Positions 12,601-24,319 of a stretch of DNA of 64,000 bases are shown here, one piece after another. This stretch comes from Hydractinia symbiolongicarpus. Taxonomy: Eukaryota; Cnidaria; Hydrozoa; Anthoathecata; Hydractiniidae. The notes under the pieces were generated by a model. That model was not told where the DNA came from. It worked only from the letters and a program-made list of their open reading frames with translations, and did no database searches. The stretch is from NCBI RefSeq assembly GCF_029227915.1, contig NC_079882.1:20589001-20653000 (forward strand), given 5' to 3'. A program made the position numbers and the translations under genes. Numbering within the stretch: position 1 is the first letter of the stretch; every line of letters begins with the position of its first letter.

Positions 12601-15600
12601 GAAAGCTAACTCTGGGAAGATATACATAAAGTCGCAACTGCCAGAAAGTGTAAACGCATCGCTCATGTGGAAGACAAGATTCTCTGTGAGGGTAAAAGTT
12701 TTGGATGAACTTGGGATGTATAGTTACGGCGTAATTACGATAAACATAGCGTTGTTACCGGTATTTCCTGGCGAAAGTTTCATTACGCCTGACATATTAA
12801 AACAAGTAGCTGACGAAATGAATAGTGATTTAAAAATTTCTCGAAACCGAGTTCCCCGCAACGATGCAAAAGTTAGTTTCCAAACAGTTGGTTTGCACAG
12901 ACTACTGCGAAGACCTTCATTACAAGCGCAAAAGATTTCAAAAGCTAAATCTTATTTTGACGAAGTAATGAAAAGAGTGCAAGAGAAAATTCAAGAACTT
13001 TATACGCAAGGTACCAAATAACATTTCTACATTCATGATTCCTTAAAAACGTTCTAAATTATCTCTCCAGAATTACTTCACGCGAAGACAAACTTTTTTA
13101 GTAAAGGTTTTACTCTAGATAGCATTTCTACTTCTATTTCTTCTTAAAACATATTTTTAAATCATCTTCACAAAATTCCCTTATGTTAATGACAATGTTG
13201 TTGTTTTTACGAAAATGTTTGATTCTGCGTTATATAACAGTTCTCAATCTCACCCCTAGGGCATTTTGTATCTTTTCTCACATCGATACGGCGATCGTCT
13301 TGCTGTCCTAATAAAAAAAGTTACAACAGGCGCTGGGAACGAGGTTGAACAATTCTTTAACTTTTTAGGAGATAATGACGGTACACCAGTGATCATTCAC
13401 CTTGGTACTGGTCATATCATTTCTTCACAGTCATTAGAAAATGTTGTTAATGTATCCAAATGTAAAGAGGTTTTAAAAAGTCCAGATTGTACAAGTTTTA
13501 TGTTCGGATCAAATTATCAACCATTCGATGGCGCATGCAACAATATCAAAAATCCGTTATGGGGAGCAGCACCAAAGGCATTTAAGAGACTTTTACGTAG
13601 GATGTTTGTTATCGCTGTTCTTGTATTTTTATTCTTCATTCACGAAGGCTCATAGATCTGAAAAGAGCAGAGTGCAATGCATGACAAAACAAATTTCCAT
13701 TTCGTTTTAGCTCCTTTGTACTTTGACGCAGATGGACTTTCCGATCCAATAGGCTTTCCAAATCTCCCTGAAGCTCCAATTCTTCCAAGCGCTCACAAAG
13801 TCAGCAAAACTTTCTTTAAAGCTCACAAAATGCAGTGGACGAGTAAAAAGAGTTTATTTTCTCATATGTTGATGCAATGGGGTCAATTTCTTGACCATGA
13901 TATTACCATGACAGCAGAAAGTGAAGGAGGTCATTACTGTGTATTCCCAAGGTATTAAGGTATCATTTAAACCAATCAAATATAGGTATTCTTGAATGAA
14001 ACTTATTACTACGCTAGGGCGGTAATGTTAAAGTGTCTTTATATTATGAAATCTAACCTCGTTTGCAGAGCTCCTAAAGTTTTCATATCTTTTTTAATAC
14101 AAAAAACCAAGAAAATCTTCTTTTTTTCTAGTGTACCTTAACCTAATCTGTATTTTGGGCCAAAGAATGGTATCAATCTTAAGCAAATTATCAGGACAAA
14201 AAAATACGTTTTTTGTTGTTGTATGCAGGTGTGATGATCGTCCTGCTGACTACAGACTTCCATGTTTTCCAATGATGTATCCAGGTCATAATCAGGGCTG
14301 TTCCATGTTTATTCGATCAGCAGCAGTATGTCAAACCAAAAACGACAACATAGAAGCGAGGCAGCAAATGAATACTATTACGTCATTTATTGATGCATCG
14401 ATGGTGTACGGCTCATCAACAGAGAGTGCTTTAAAATTACGACGCAATGATGGTGAGAACAATTTTCAAGTTAAGGGGTCATTCAAAAATGATGTAGCGC
14501 TAAATATTTGCATTTTTGCATTCCCAATACTCCTCGTGTAACGTCCTGTAACGCCAACGCATCTCCGTTTTGTGTTCCCAAATTTGACAATGACCTTTTA
14601 CAAATTAATTATTTTGTGAATGCGATCAAGTCGCATTTCTTTACATCTTAAAATATTTAGCTAGTCATAGCTCACCATTAAGAACATAATCAAACTTGTA
14701 TCTAGGTAGTGGATTGATGAAAACAACACGACACGCATATTTGCCAGTTTTAGAAGAAACTGTCACTCCACCGTTGAGCTTTTGTAAAAACTTCGGAGGT
14801 TGTTTTGATGCTGGAGATGTGAGAGTAAACGAACAAGTTGCCTTAACATCAATGCATACACTGTGGATGAGAGAACACAACAGAATTGCTAAAAAATTAA
14901 AAATAATAAACAAAAACTGGAGTGGTGAGCGAATATATTTGGAAACACGCAAGATCGTTGCTGCGCAAATTCAACATATCACATACAAAGAATACCTGCC
15001 AAAAATATTAGGCAAGGATTCTCTTCCAACATACACTGGCTACAATCAAGATATTGATCCTACAATCTCAAATGTTTTTGCAACAGCAGCATTTAGATTT
15101 GGACACAGTTTGGTTCAACCCTCATTTTCCCGTTTAAATGCTAACTTTGACAAGATAGATGAAGACTTGCCATTGGTCAAAGCGTTTTTTAACAATACGT
15201 TGTTGCTGTTGCACGGCATTGAACCGTTTCTCTATGGAATGGTTGGAAATGCTACTTCTGATGTTGATCGTAACATGGCACATGGACTGGTAAGAGGTCT
15301 ATTTCAGAGACCGGGAGCAGCAGAAGGGTTTGACCTATCAGGTAGAACTTTGAAACGCTTAATGGCTGCAAACTTTTTTGGATAATTAACCATTTCAATT
15401 ACTTATTCTCTTTATTAGCATTAAATATCCAACGAGGCAGAGACCACGGTTTACCAGGCTATGGTAGATGGCGAGAATTCTGTAATTTTCGTAGAGCATA
15501 TTCTTTTAATGACCTCGCTGACGTCATTAAATCTAACGAAACACGATCAATTCTGAAACAGTTATATGAAGATCAAGTTGAATATACAGACGTATTTGTG

Positions 15601-17941
15601 GCTGGTCTTGCTGAGGATCATGTGAAAGACGCTATGGTTGGTCCTTTGTTTCACTGCATCTTGAAAGATCAATTTCAACGGTTGAGAGATGGCGATAGGT
15701 TTTATTACGAAAATGATTTCTTATTCACGAAAAGTCAGCTGACAGAAATAAGAAAAACTAGTCTGGCAAGTGTAATGTGTCATAACATGAAAGGTAAGTT
15801 CAAGTTCTCATGGGGAGCGCCGTCCTAAGTGGTTTCCCTCGGACTTAAGCTTTTCGAAGGCCGATAACTGCGCTCACAGACGTCCAGAAATTGCAATATG
15901 GCCTGTTACCGCTTTATAAGGGCCCTACATATAAATCACGTGGTTCCACGCACACAGGTGGGGATGGGCGTTGTCTATAGTTTTTTTGATACAACTTCAA
16001 TATAATTAATACTGAAACAAAGCGATGAATATTTTTTTTAGGAATTGTGTCTATTCAACCTGACGTGTTTAAACTTGCCAAGGATGGTGAAACAAGAAGA
16101 AAAGTTTGCAATGACATAGGTGAAATAAATTTAGATGCTTGGAGAGAAAGTGATCCAGAACGTAAGCAATATTGTTTTCGATGTTTATTCCACGAACAAT
16201 CGCAATAAGTAAAGAGAATAATTAAAAGCTATTGTTTTACTTCGCAAATTTTAGATAATCAACAATGGACCGGTTGGTATGAAACAATCCGGTTAGCTAC
16301 AGGTACATGGTCACTTCAACAGGAGATGTGCGCCAATAAGAGCATTATAGATATTGAATGCAAAAGCATGGATGGTAAGAGATATACCGAAATGGATGAA
16401 AATACACAGTGCGCAATCCCAATCGGTGTTTACTGTCGTAATGAGCGTCTATCGGATAAGTCGTGTAGTGATTATAAAATGAGAATGTTATGCTTGGACA
16501 CACTATCTGTAGGTATGTATATTAACAGCTTTACGTTTTAATTTTTGATGTCTTCCCATCATGCAATATTTAAATGCGCCGACTTCCAATCATGCAATTT
16601 TTAAAATACGCTGAACAATTATTTTGATAGTTAATCACCGTGAAGCAGCAATAGAAACTGGATTTCCAAAGCTTCCAAATCCTTCTCCAGTGAGATGTAA
16701 ATCAGGTGCGTGTTTTAAATTTTAGCTAATATTGCAAAAAAACGTTTGTACTCTACAAACCTTTATGCAATCTCACATATGAACTTTATTTTAGCCAATC
16801 AAAACGACTACGCCATGGTCATACCTACCCTAGACGAGGCAGTTATCAACGATCCGTACCACACAACAGCACAACAAGAGTATCTACACGTCGGTAGAAA
16901 CAGACAGTACAAGAAACGCATCTTGCTAAAATTTGATTTGCGTCGAATAAAAAGAACAGACTCAGTGCATTCTGCTGGATTGCAAGTATTTTATGTGGGT
17001 AAGTCTCTCGGATAGACGATATTAAGAAGAAGATTAAAAACATTATTCGTTGTTGTTTTACTTGTTAGTTTAACGAAATTTCTGATGTCAGAGACTTTAA
17101 AATTTTGTATCGTGTTGTCGCAGTATACTAAGCTTTCTGATAGATGGAATCGAGCTTGATGCTACAGTCTATCTGAGAATGTCTAAAATTAAAAAAGGGT
17201 TAAAATCTGATTTATCAAGGCTTTGTTGATTCTAGGTCAAAGTCGTTCTACCTTCAGCAGTCGTTCAACCCGTCCGTCGAAACTTGCTGCGTATCTCATA
17301 ACGAGTACAAACTGGAATAGCACGAACGTCACGAGTAGAGTGCCATGGATGGCAGATTATCTGTCAGTAGGTAAAGATACCGATCCGAAAGCGTAAGTAA
17401 CTATCAACTCTTTTTTTTATTATTTTTTATTATGAGTACTTAGTCTCGCAGTGCATTTAATTTGACGGAGACAATTTTTTGGGATGACGAACATTTGTAC
17501 CAACAAAAAATTAAAGCCGATGATAATTTAGGCTCAATTTGTTTGAACCAATAAAATATGTTTTAAATCGATCGCGTAGATGATAATCTATTTTATGCAC
17601 AGTCAAATATTAATTGATATTCTTGAATAAATATAAATATTATCTCGGTATGAACAGACGAGTTTAAACTGTTTAGTTCATCGATGTATTTATACTTTTA
17701 CAGATTGGATCAGATAGAAATCATTCCCGAAAAATCCGGATGGTTGTATTTGAACATGTATCGTGCTGTTCGACAATGGAGGCTGTCGACTGATTTAAGA
17801 CGGGATAATTTCGGGTTAATGTTGATGCTGACAGATGATGAGAAAACAACTACTGGAATATCCCGGATAGCTTCAAGTAGTCACGAAAATTTAACCATTA
17901 GGCCGAATTTAATTATCTGTTTGTCATCGGGTGCTTGGTGA
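9619..17941 (+). CDS. Secreted mosaic animal haem peroxidase (CUB-EGF-cadherin-like-peroxidase-WxxW)
   Basis: Eighteen exons: 9619-9690, 10539-10695, 11244-11328, 11523-11677, 11751-11873, 11956-12164, 12359-13010, 13330-13596 (start uncertain, see below), 13711-13951, 14229-14452, 14706-15341, 15419-15793, 16042-16161, 16255-16512, 16631-16705, 16795-16998, 17236-17392, 17704-17941 (TGA); about 1415 residues. Domains: signal peptide 1-24; CUB 25-156; calcium-binding EGF 157-197 (DKNEC start, CINTKGSYTCAC); cadherin-like region about 198-430; haem peroxidase about 530-1100; Mucin-2 type WxxW domain about 1106-1190 (WTGWYETIR); C-terminal jelly-roll-like region 1218-1415 resembling DNRLRE/CBM96 or TGF-beta propeptide folds. 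Catalytic features are intact: distal His near 636 (QWGQFLDHD), calcium loop FIDASMVYGS, Arg/Glu in REHNR near 785, proximal His near 862 (FRFGHSLVQP), then ALNIQRGRDHGLPGY. Expected to oxidise halides or phenols outside the cell using H2O2. The junction between exons 7 and 8 is ambiguous: donor 13010 (phase 1) fits acceptors at 13329 or 13320, whereas the stronger acceptor at 13259 needs a phase-0 donor such as 12964. Confidence 0.88.
10749..10802. repeat. Foldback repeat in peroxidase intron 2
   Basis: Arms AACCTCATCCCCAGGAC and GGTCCTGGAGACGAGGTT around a short spacer. Member of the window-wide foldback family. Confidence 0.8.
11143..11197. repeat. Foldback repeat in peroxidase intron 2 (second copy)
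   Basis: Left arm CATTCTCGACCCCAGAACTC, identical to the copy at 9251; right arm ends GTGGGGGTTGAGAATG. Shorter centre than the 9251 copy. Confidence 0.8.
13246..13347. repeat. Foldback repeat overlapping a peroxidase coding exon
   Basis: 102-bp segment with left arm AATCTCACCCCTAGGGCATT and right arm CGCTGGGAACGAGGTTG. It matches the family arms (compare 18795-18892 and 50262-50367, 98 and 106 bp). The left arm contains the polypyrimidine-AG acceptor CACCCCTAG; the right arm is read in frame as GAGNEVE at the start of exon 8. Confidence 0.7.
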
Positions 17942-18280
17942 AGTTCTAATAACAAAACCGAAAAATTCCTAGGGACGAAGTTGACATTTTCTTGAGATGT
18001 CTTTCATGTTAGAATCGATGTACAAGAAAAGTAAGGCAACAAACGAACAATTAAAAACACATATTTAATAGAGTTTTAAATGTTTATAACTGCTTTAAAA
18101 AACCAGTGCTTATGATAAAATCCTATATATGTTAATGCGCATGCGCCTATACATATAGATTATTTTTATGATTATTCAGTTCCTGTCCAAAAGTTTTTCA
18201 ACGTACATACATATCTAAGTTTATATTTTATTTTTTCTATTTTATTATTATTTCCTCTTTTTTTGTGTTATTTTTCTAAA

Positions 18281-18286
18281 AATAAA
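18281..18286 (+). terminator. Candidate polyadenylation signal of the peroxidase gene
   Basis: AATAAA 340 bp after the stop codon, followed by T-rich DNA. No closer canonical hexamer was noticed. Confidence 0.4.
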
Positions 18287-18794
18287 ACTTGTCTCGAAGT
18301 CATTTTAACAAGATGAGTAAATCTATTCCTTAGTTTTCAATCACTATATTTCATACGATGATTACAAATTTTTGTTTTGTTGTAGTTACCTGGATATTTT
18401 AATCTCAGTTATTTTGAGAAAATGTTTATTTCTTTGAATACAGTATATTACTTGTAAAGCAGTTCTCTTTTACTTTTTTCTACAGTACAGTATCGCTAAC
18501 AGTGAAGCAACAGAAGGCTGACACATACCCAATTCAGATGTATTATACGAAAGCTGTATAGGCCATTTGTCATGGAATCTAATGTTTTGATTCTGCGTTG
18601 AGAAAAATGGCCATGCGTATGTATTTGTATAGGTGGAAATTATAAGCAACACAATAAAAGGAATCCTTTAAAATATATTCGCTTTATTCGGATTAATATT
18701 TTCTAAAAAAAGAAGAATATAGTTGGAATAGAAAACCCAATTTGGTTTCAACACTTAACCTTGGAGTTATCTAACATTAAATAGCGACTTTATC

Positions 18795-18892
18795 AACCTC
18801 GTTCCCAGGGCATTTTGCCTTGTTAATGAAGTTTATGGAGCGGCCAATCCGTAATAACGGATCAGGGGCCACATGACCCTGGGAACGAGGTT
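18795..18892. repeat. Foldback repeat, well-preserved copy
   Basis: 98 bp. Arms AACCTCGTTCCCAGGGC and GACCCTGGGAACGAGGTT are almost perfect inverted copies. Internal short palindromes include ATCCGTAATAACGGAT. A good reference copy for the family. Confidence 0.9.
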
Positions 18893-18972
18893 GTGACTTT
18901 ATGTTTACACAGCTACCATAAACTAACTAAGGTAACTTTTCAATAAGAAACATGACACAAAAACATTCTCAA

Positions 18973-19020
18973 CGCTGGTCACCTCCAGTGCGAAAGGTCG
19001 TGGGTTCAATACCTGATTCA
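18973..19020 (+). repeat. tRNA-like SINE fragment
   Basis: GCGAAAGGTCGTGGGTTCAA followed by TACC resembles the anticodon-arm/T-loop half of tRNA-derived SINEs, with a good B box (GGTTCAATACC). No matching A box or acceptor stem, so not a functional tRNA gene. Confidence 0.35.
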
Positions 19021-19302
19021 AAGTGTGAATCATTAGTTTGAGAATAGTTTTTCTTGCGCTAAAGGTAAATAAAACTTTATAATACAATGAAACTAATTAC
19101 AATGGTTAGATGCTAAAAAAGAAAATCTATCAATCCACCATGACTGGTAATTTTCAATTACCTTAGATAGGATGCTGCAAAATCTTTCGCTAGCTACATT
19201 TTGAGTATTGACTGTAATTTTTTTTACAGCTGCTTTTTTAGCACCGTGAGCCATAATAAAATGACAGTAGCTAGATATCATAAAGAGTAAATAGTTAGCT
19301 AA

Positions 19303-19350
19303 CTGCATTTAGCTATGCGAATAGTTAAACACACGCATAGTTAAATGCAG
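19303..19350. repeat. Perfect-stem hairpin
   Basis: Arms CTGCATTTAGCTATGCG and CGCATAGTTAAATGCAG pair over 17 bp with one mismatch around a 14-base loop. Standalone, with no gene beside it. Confidence 0.7.
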
Positions 19351-21389
19351 TATATATATACACAACTATACACAAGAGCCTATTGGTGCGTATCTAAGTA
19401 AAGAAAGACGAATATTAACTTTTATTTTCGCTGATTGTGTTATTTCTGCGGTTTAAATCAAGAGTTTCATGTAAAACACGATTTAGTAAACTTTTCGTTC
19501 CAAAATTCGATTTGTCCGCTAATACACACAGGCCTAAAAGAGCTGAGTGTAATTAATCCCAATGTCTTTTGGATCTTGTGTTTCTGAAAAATCTATAAAT
19601 TGTATTAAAAGCAATTTTACTCCATACATTTTTATAATATTAAAATTCTAACTAAACTGGTCTTTATTCATGTCATCTATACCATATCACCATTTCTTTC
19701 TCTAAAACAAAAAGAATTATTCTTATTGACAAAGCTATACACTAAAGCATCTAGTTACATTATCGTTGAGTTCTGCTGTAGCTGCTTAGCTAGCTGGCTT
19801 TGTAATTTAAAAATTTTTGCTGCTAGTTCTCACAGCTAACAAATAATCAGAATTTTTTCTCAAGTGAAATAGAGTCACAAGATTGACTAACTAGCAAACT
19901 GCTTTCACAAAAAATTTCTTACCAAAAACGATCCGTTATTTATTCAAGGTGTTGACATTCGTTGTGACCCTTGTCATGTCTGGAAATTTACACCATGCCT
20001 TTATTCTTCCAGTCAGACAGATTCTTCTTTAAATTAGGGGAGTATGGAATTTCTTGTAATTTTTTTATTTAGCTTTAACGCAAGAAAGAAGTAAAGGTAT
20101 CATTTAACTTTTAATATATAATATATCTTTTCAATTTCCATGCATATCATCGGATTATTTCTTTTTATCTCAGTGTTTTGGAGATGACGAAAATATTATG
20201 TTTTCTACTGTAATCATATATCACATATTTACGGAAAAAATCATCTTCGAAAACCGATATAAAAAAATCCTGGCTGAAAAGTTAAAAAAATAAATTCTAC
20301 CTGTCACTTTTTATGCGTCTTATGGAGATTGCTTATAGCAACCTAACGTTGCCATTAGTAACGCTACGGCAAAAAAAATTGTTTTTGAAACACTCTGTAT
20401 TGACTTGGTGCTAAATAGATTCTATATGTACAACAGTAAATTTAACGCTGCGTTGTAAGGAAAAAAATGATAAAAAGGAGAGTGTTTTTAATAATTTATC
20501 ATCCACATTTTAATTAAATATAAACAAAACAAAAGATATCAAGAATTGTAAAATATGTACACATTAATTATTAAAACACACTTCTCTCTAAAGATAACTG
20601 AATTATAAACACTTAGTGAAAGTCGGTTAAGCTTGTTTCAAGAAACAAATGGTAGAATATATCTGTAATAAGGGTAATACGGGAAAGTTTTTTTTTACTT
20701 CAAGCTTAAGAACACAATGTGCATGAGGTAAAGGTCCATGTTTTGTATCTGAGAATGGCGATTTTTTGTGTTTGTTTAAAGTAAATATTGTAGTACCTTC
20801 AGTAGAAAAAAGCAGACGATTTTTGCAGGCCAACTTGATTGAATTTTATAGATTCCAATGTAAGCATTTTTTTTATATACATTAACATAAAAAAAACTTG
20901 AGTCCATAACTATTGAGTAAAATCTTATGGTTTGTGACTAATAGCTTCTTTTTAATGTGTAATGGTTGGCTTTATTTGAAAACTTTTAAAAATATAAAAT
21001 TAGAACACTGAAGAAGGAGTTTTCGTCGTATATGAAAGTCACGTGGAGATATTTCGCCTAAAAATTTACGCAAAAACATTAAAAAATAAAATTGTTTATT
21101 TAGGACCGTGTGTTCCTCCACGCGTAGGTTAAAAAAATTAAACACGTGATTCTAGCTGGTTTTAAATTCTTTTATGCCATCATACAATTAGAAAATTCTT
21201 GGCAGTTGATTAATGTTTCACCAGCCCATATAATATGGGAAAGATTAAATAATGTAATGTCGAGTAACTGTTACATTGGGGTAAAATTTATTTTACGCAA
21301 AAAATATTCGCGAACAGTTAACAGTTTCTCGTTAAAAAATCTGTTAAATCAGTAAATGGTTCAACAATTAAAAGAGATTGACGTTTTTC

Positions 21390-21467
21390 AACCTCGATCC
21401 AAGGACGGTTTGTCTATTTTTTATACCGATATAAAGAAAAAGAAAAATGCCCTGGGGTCAAGATTGG
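21390..21467. repeat. Foldback repeat, diverged copy
   Basis: Arms AACCTCGATCCAAGGAC and GCCCTGGGGTCAAGATT with an AT-rich centre. Same family, more diverged. Confidence 0.65.
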
Positions 21468-21943
21468 GTGTTTTTTTACAAGTGTGATTATTCCATAGCA
21501 AAAAAGAATTTTTTAAGGTGTTTACTGACATTTGGTGATTTTAGTCGTCAGTTATAAAATATGTCCGTGGTTATAAAATGGATTGGAATTTTGGATAATT
21601 TTAGAAAGGAAGAGGAGTATAATAATATATAATAATATTATTATTGGGTAAAAAACAAATTCAAAATTGCAGTATCGCACAATGTTGCAACAATGTCGTG
21701 AGGATTCGATCACAAAGTAGCGAGCAAGTTAGATTTTTTTTTCTCAGCTGCTCTGTATATCATGTTTTCTTTAAGAACGATAACTTGCACCTGTGCGTCT
21801 AACCTGCCATTTATGAATACATTTCCATAGCAACGATATAATTGGCAAAAAAGTTAAAAAGCTACTAAGCTTGCAGATATTTTGGTGAAGATAGAGATGA
21901 TATTTTAGTGAGACTTTCAATTTTGTTCTTGTGTTATAACTTT

Positions 21944-21990
21944 CGTCGCCGTCTTCGTCGTCGTCGTTTTCGTCGTTGTTTTTGTTGTTG
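21944..21990 (+). repeat. Imperfect CGT/TGT trinucleotide tract
   Basis: Runs of CGTCGT and then TGTTGT with few interruptions. It produces an Arg-rich reading frame with no other sign of coding. Confidence 0.7.
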
Positions 21991-22580
21991 TTCAGCCTTG
22001 CGTATTAGAGTGAGTATAAATTTGAAAGTGTGTTGCCGGTGTTTCTCACCTTTTTCCCCCAAGTTCTCACCTATTAAAGAACACTTTTTGAGATAAAGAC
22101 GTGGATTGTAGAATATGAGATTTTCTATCAGCGACGATTGTACGTTTCTATGGTAGGTGTGTCGATGTGTTATTTAATGTATCTGTTGGCAGCTTAAAAT
22201 GTTCTAAAAAACAGCCAATCAGAAAACAGTGTTTCTCAAATATAATTTGACCTTGATGAAAATTTAAAACACAGGTTTACAATGTCATATGTAGCAAAAA
22301 GTATAACGAAATAAGTGTTTGAATAGTTGGTTAATTGGGAGATTGTTATTTCGAATTGAAGAAAAGAATAGCTCATTCAGTTTGTCTCTTCCACTTATTC
22401 AATCTTTGTCCTTCGCTTGTTTGCATTTGCTGAAAAATTAATTAATTTTTTAAACCATTTTTTTAAATACGAAAGTTTTCTACGAATAAGTGAAACTTGA
22501 ATGGTAAGTGAGAACACGCTATTTTTTGATGGAATTAGTGCGAAGGTCTTAACATTATTTTAGTGTGTTTGTGTATTTTT

Positions 22581-22628
22581 ATGTGCAGTGGGGTAGCTAA
22601 AGTACCAGATTTGTTACAGACTTTCAAT
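22581..22628 (+). other. Isolated ATG-to-splice-donor segment (possible exon)
   Basis: ATG plus 16 codons ending at a consensus donor (AAT|GTAAGT), translating to MCSGVAKVPDLLQTFN, phase 0. No downstream partner exon could be assigned, so it may be chance. Confidence 0.15.
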
Positions 22629-22988
22629 GTAAGTTTTGGATATAATATTTAACCACATAAGTCTAATAAAAGACGACCGGGTGGAAAAAATATTATAAAA
22701 TTTTAAAGTTATTTGAAGACATTATTTCGGTATTCATATTATTGTTAAAAAGCTTTATCATTTCTTAAATATGATAAATGAGTAGGCGGCATTTCGGGAG
22801 GTCCTTTTTCCATCATCGAGCAAAGTAAAAATGATGTTGAGCATCTACTTATATAATTACAAAGTATCGATATTCATAAGAATTAACCAATCAGATACAA
22901 GCTGTTAATTACGGTAATTAATATTGTTCATACCTGGATTGAAATAACTACATCTTCTGTAGGGCTAGTAACAAAAATCTCAGGACGT

Positions 22989-23290
22989 TGATACAAGGAA
23001 AATTTGATACGAGATGCTGTTTATGTTTTTGTCACGATCTACACTATTAATGGTTTCTTTTATTTTTCCGGTCGTTGTTGTAGATTATGTCAATGATTTT
23101 CTTCTCATCCCAGCTAAACTGATGAATTCTGCCCCAGCTGTGGTCCGCCATTTTTTTTCTTATTTACATCTCGTTTCTCGATGTGTGTATTATGTTCTTG
23201 AAATCGCTGCTTCAGTTTTCTTTTTGTTTCGCCATCACACTCTTTACACGGGATTTTATAAACAACATTGCTTTGTTCTTCCAGGTTAAT
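22989..23290 (-). mobile_element. Penelope-like/GIY-YIG endonuclease remnant
   Basis: Read on the minus strand from 23287, one frame gives NVVYKIPCKECDGETKRKLK followed by an RFQEH segment. A shifted frame gives ADHSWGRIHQFSWDEKKIID, and another KETINSVDRDKNINSISYQI. These are, in order, the pieces of the GIY-YIG-type C-terminus found in Penelope-like and some other retroelements. The usual YIG residues before GETKRKL are deleted and several frameshifts break the frame, so it is a dead fragment. Nothing of the reverse transcriptase was recognised next to it. Confidence 0.6.
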
Positions 23291-23788
23291 TTTGTTTTTG
23301 GGGTTGAGAATGGTAAAAATGCTTAGATTTGTGTAAAATGTTCGAAACGCTAAACTTAAGCTGCTTCATAATGTCATCATGCATAATTAGCGGAATATGT
23401 AGCTAAGTCTAAAATCTTAAGAAATAATAAAGAAATTTTTACAACAATATGCAAATTCCGAGACAAGTTTTCAAACTCCTTTATATAAAATTAACTTCTT
23501 CGCGGGAGGTAAGCTTTAGAATAACTCCTTAACTGGAAATCGCAAAATAAGCATAACATTTTTATAACAACTTATGTCACCTTATCGATTGAAATAATTT
23601 TTTAAAAAAATTGACGCGCAAAAGCTAAAAATGTCAAGTTTGGATTGTTTTTAGCACTTAATGGACATTTCTTCATGTCCACGTATCTCTTATGTCCACC
23701 ATTTTTCTGTGCCCACGTAAAAAATAATAACAGGCATGCTCCTTTAAACGTGTGCTAAGAGAGGTCTCCAATTCGTAAAATTAACGAA

Positions 23789-23888
23789 TTATCTCCATAA
23801 TATAAAAGTTATCTCCACAATACATAAATTATCTCCATTAGATAAATGCCCTTTTCATCATGCAAAATTTATCTCCATTATAAAAATA
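23789..23888 (+). repeat. 20-bp tandem repeat around TTATCTCCA
   Basis: Three head-to-tail units at 23789, 23809 and 23829 (for example TTATCTCCATAATATAAAAG), then a fourth at 23868 after an unrelated 19-bp spacer. Confidence 0.75.
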
Positions 23889-24253
23889 TTAATTATTTAT
23901 GCAAATTACCGTTTTTCTTCTGCAGCTATATTGTACATAAAAGATTACTTGGCGAAAAAGGTGCAAAAAAACTTTTACTTAAAAGCAATCCTTCACAATA
24001 TTAGAAGCAACCAAAGCATATTAAAAATTAATTCTTATTCTATTAAACAAACTTGTTTAAAATTTCAAAATATAAAAAAAAGTAAAGTAAAGAATGATGA
24101 ACGATGTTCTATTGATATTTCAGCTCCTAATATGTTTATGATGTGATTAGAAATAGTCGACATAAGATCGAAATTTTATGGAACGATACAAAAATTTTGC
24201 AAAATTTTGACCTAGTAATATTTTCGTTATAGTTGAAATAGAATTAATTATAT

Positions 24254-24319
24254 ATGTACGAGCTTGTGAAGAAGGAAAGCATATTACCAGAAGAAACAAC
24301 ACCAGAAAACAGTGCAATG
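24254..24319 (+). other. Isolated ATG-to-splice-donor segment (possible first exon)
   Basis: Twenty-two codons beginning MYELVKKESILPEE and ending at a donor (ATG|GTAAGA) in phase 0. Phase would allow splicing to the calmodulin-like exon at 30798 as an alternative N-terminus, but the intron would be 6.5 kb and there is no independent support. Confidence 0.2.

Noticed and set aside
23750-23890. The TTATCTCCA repeats as a CRISPR array.
   Set aside because: Units are directly adjacent without unique spacers, imperfect, and the genome is eukaryotic.
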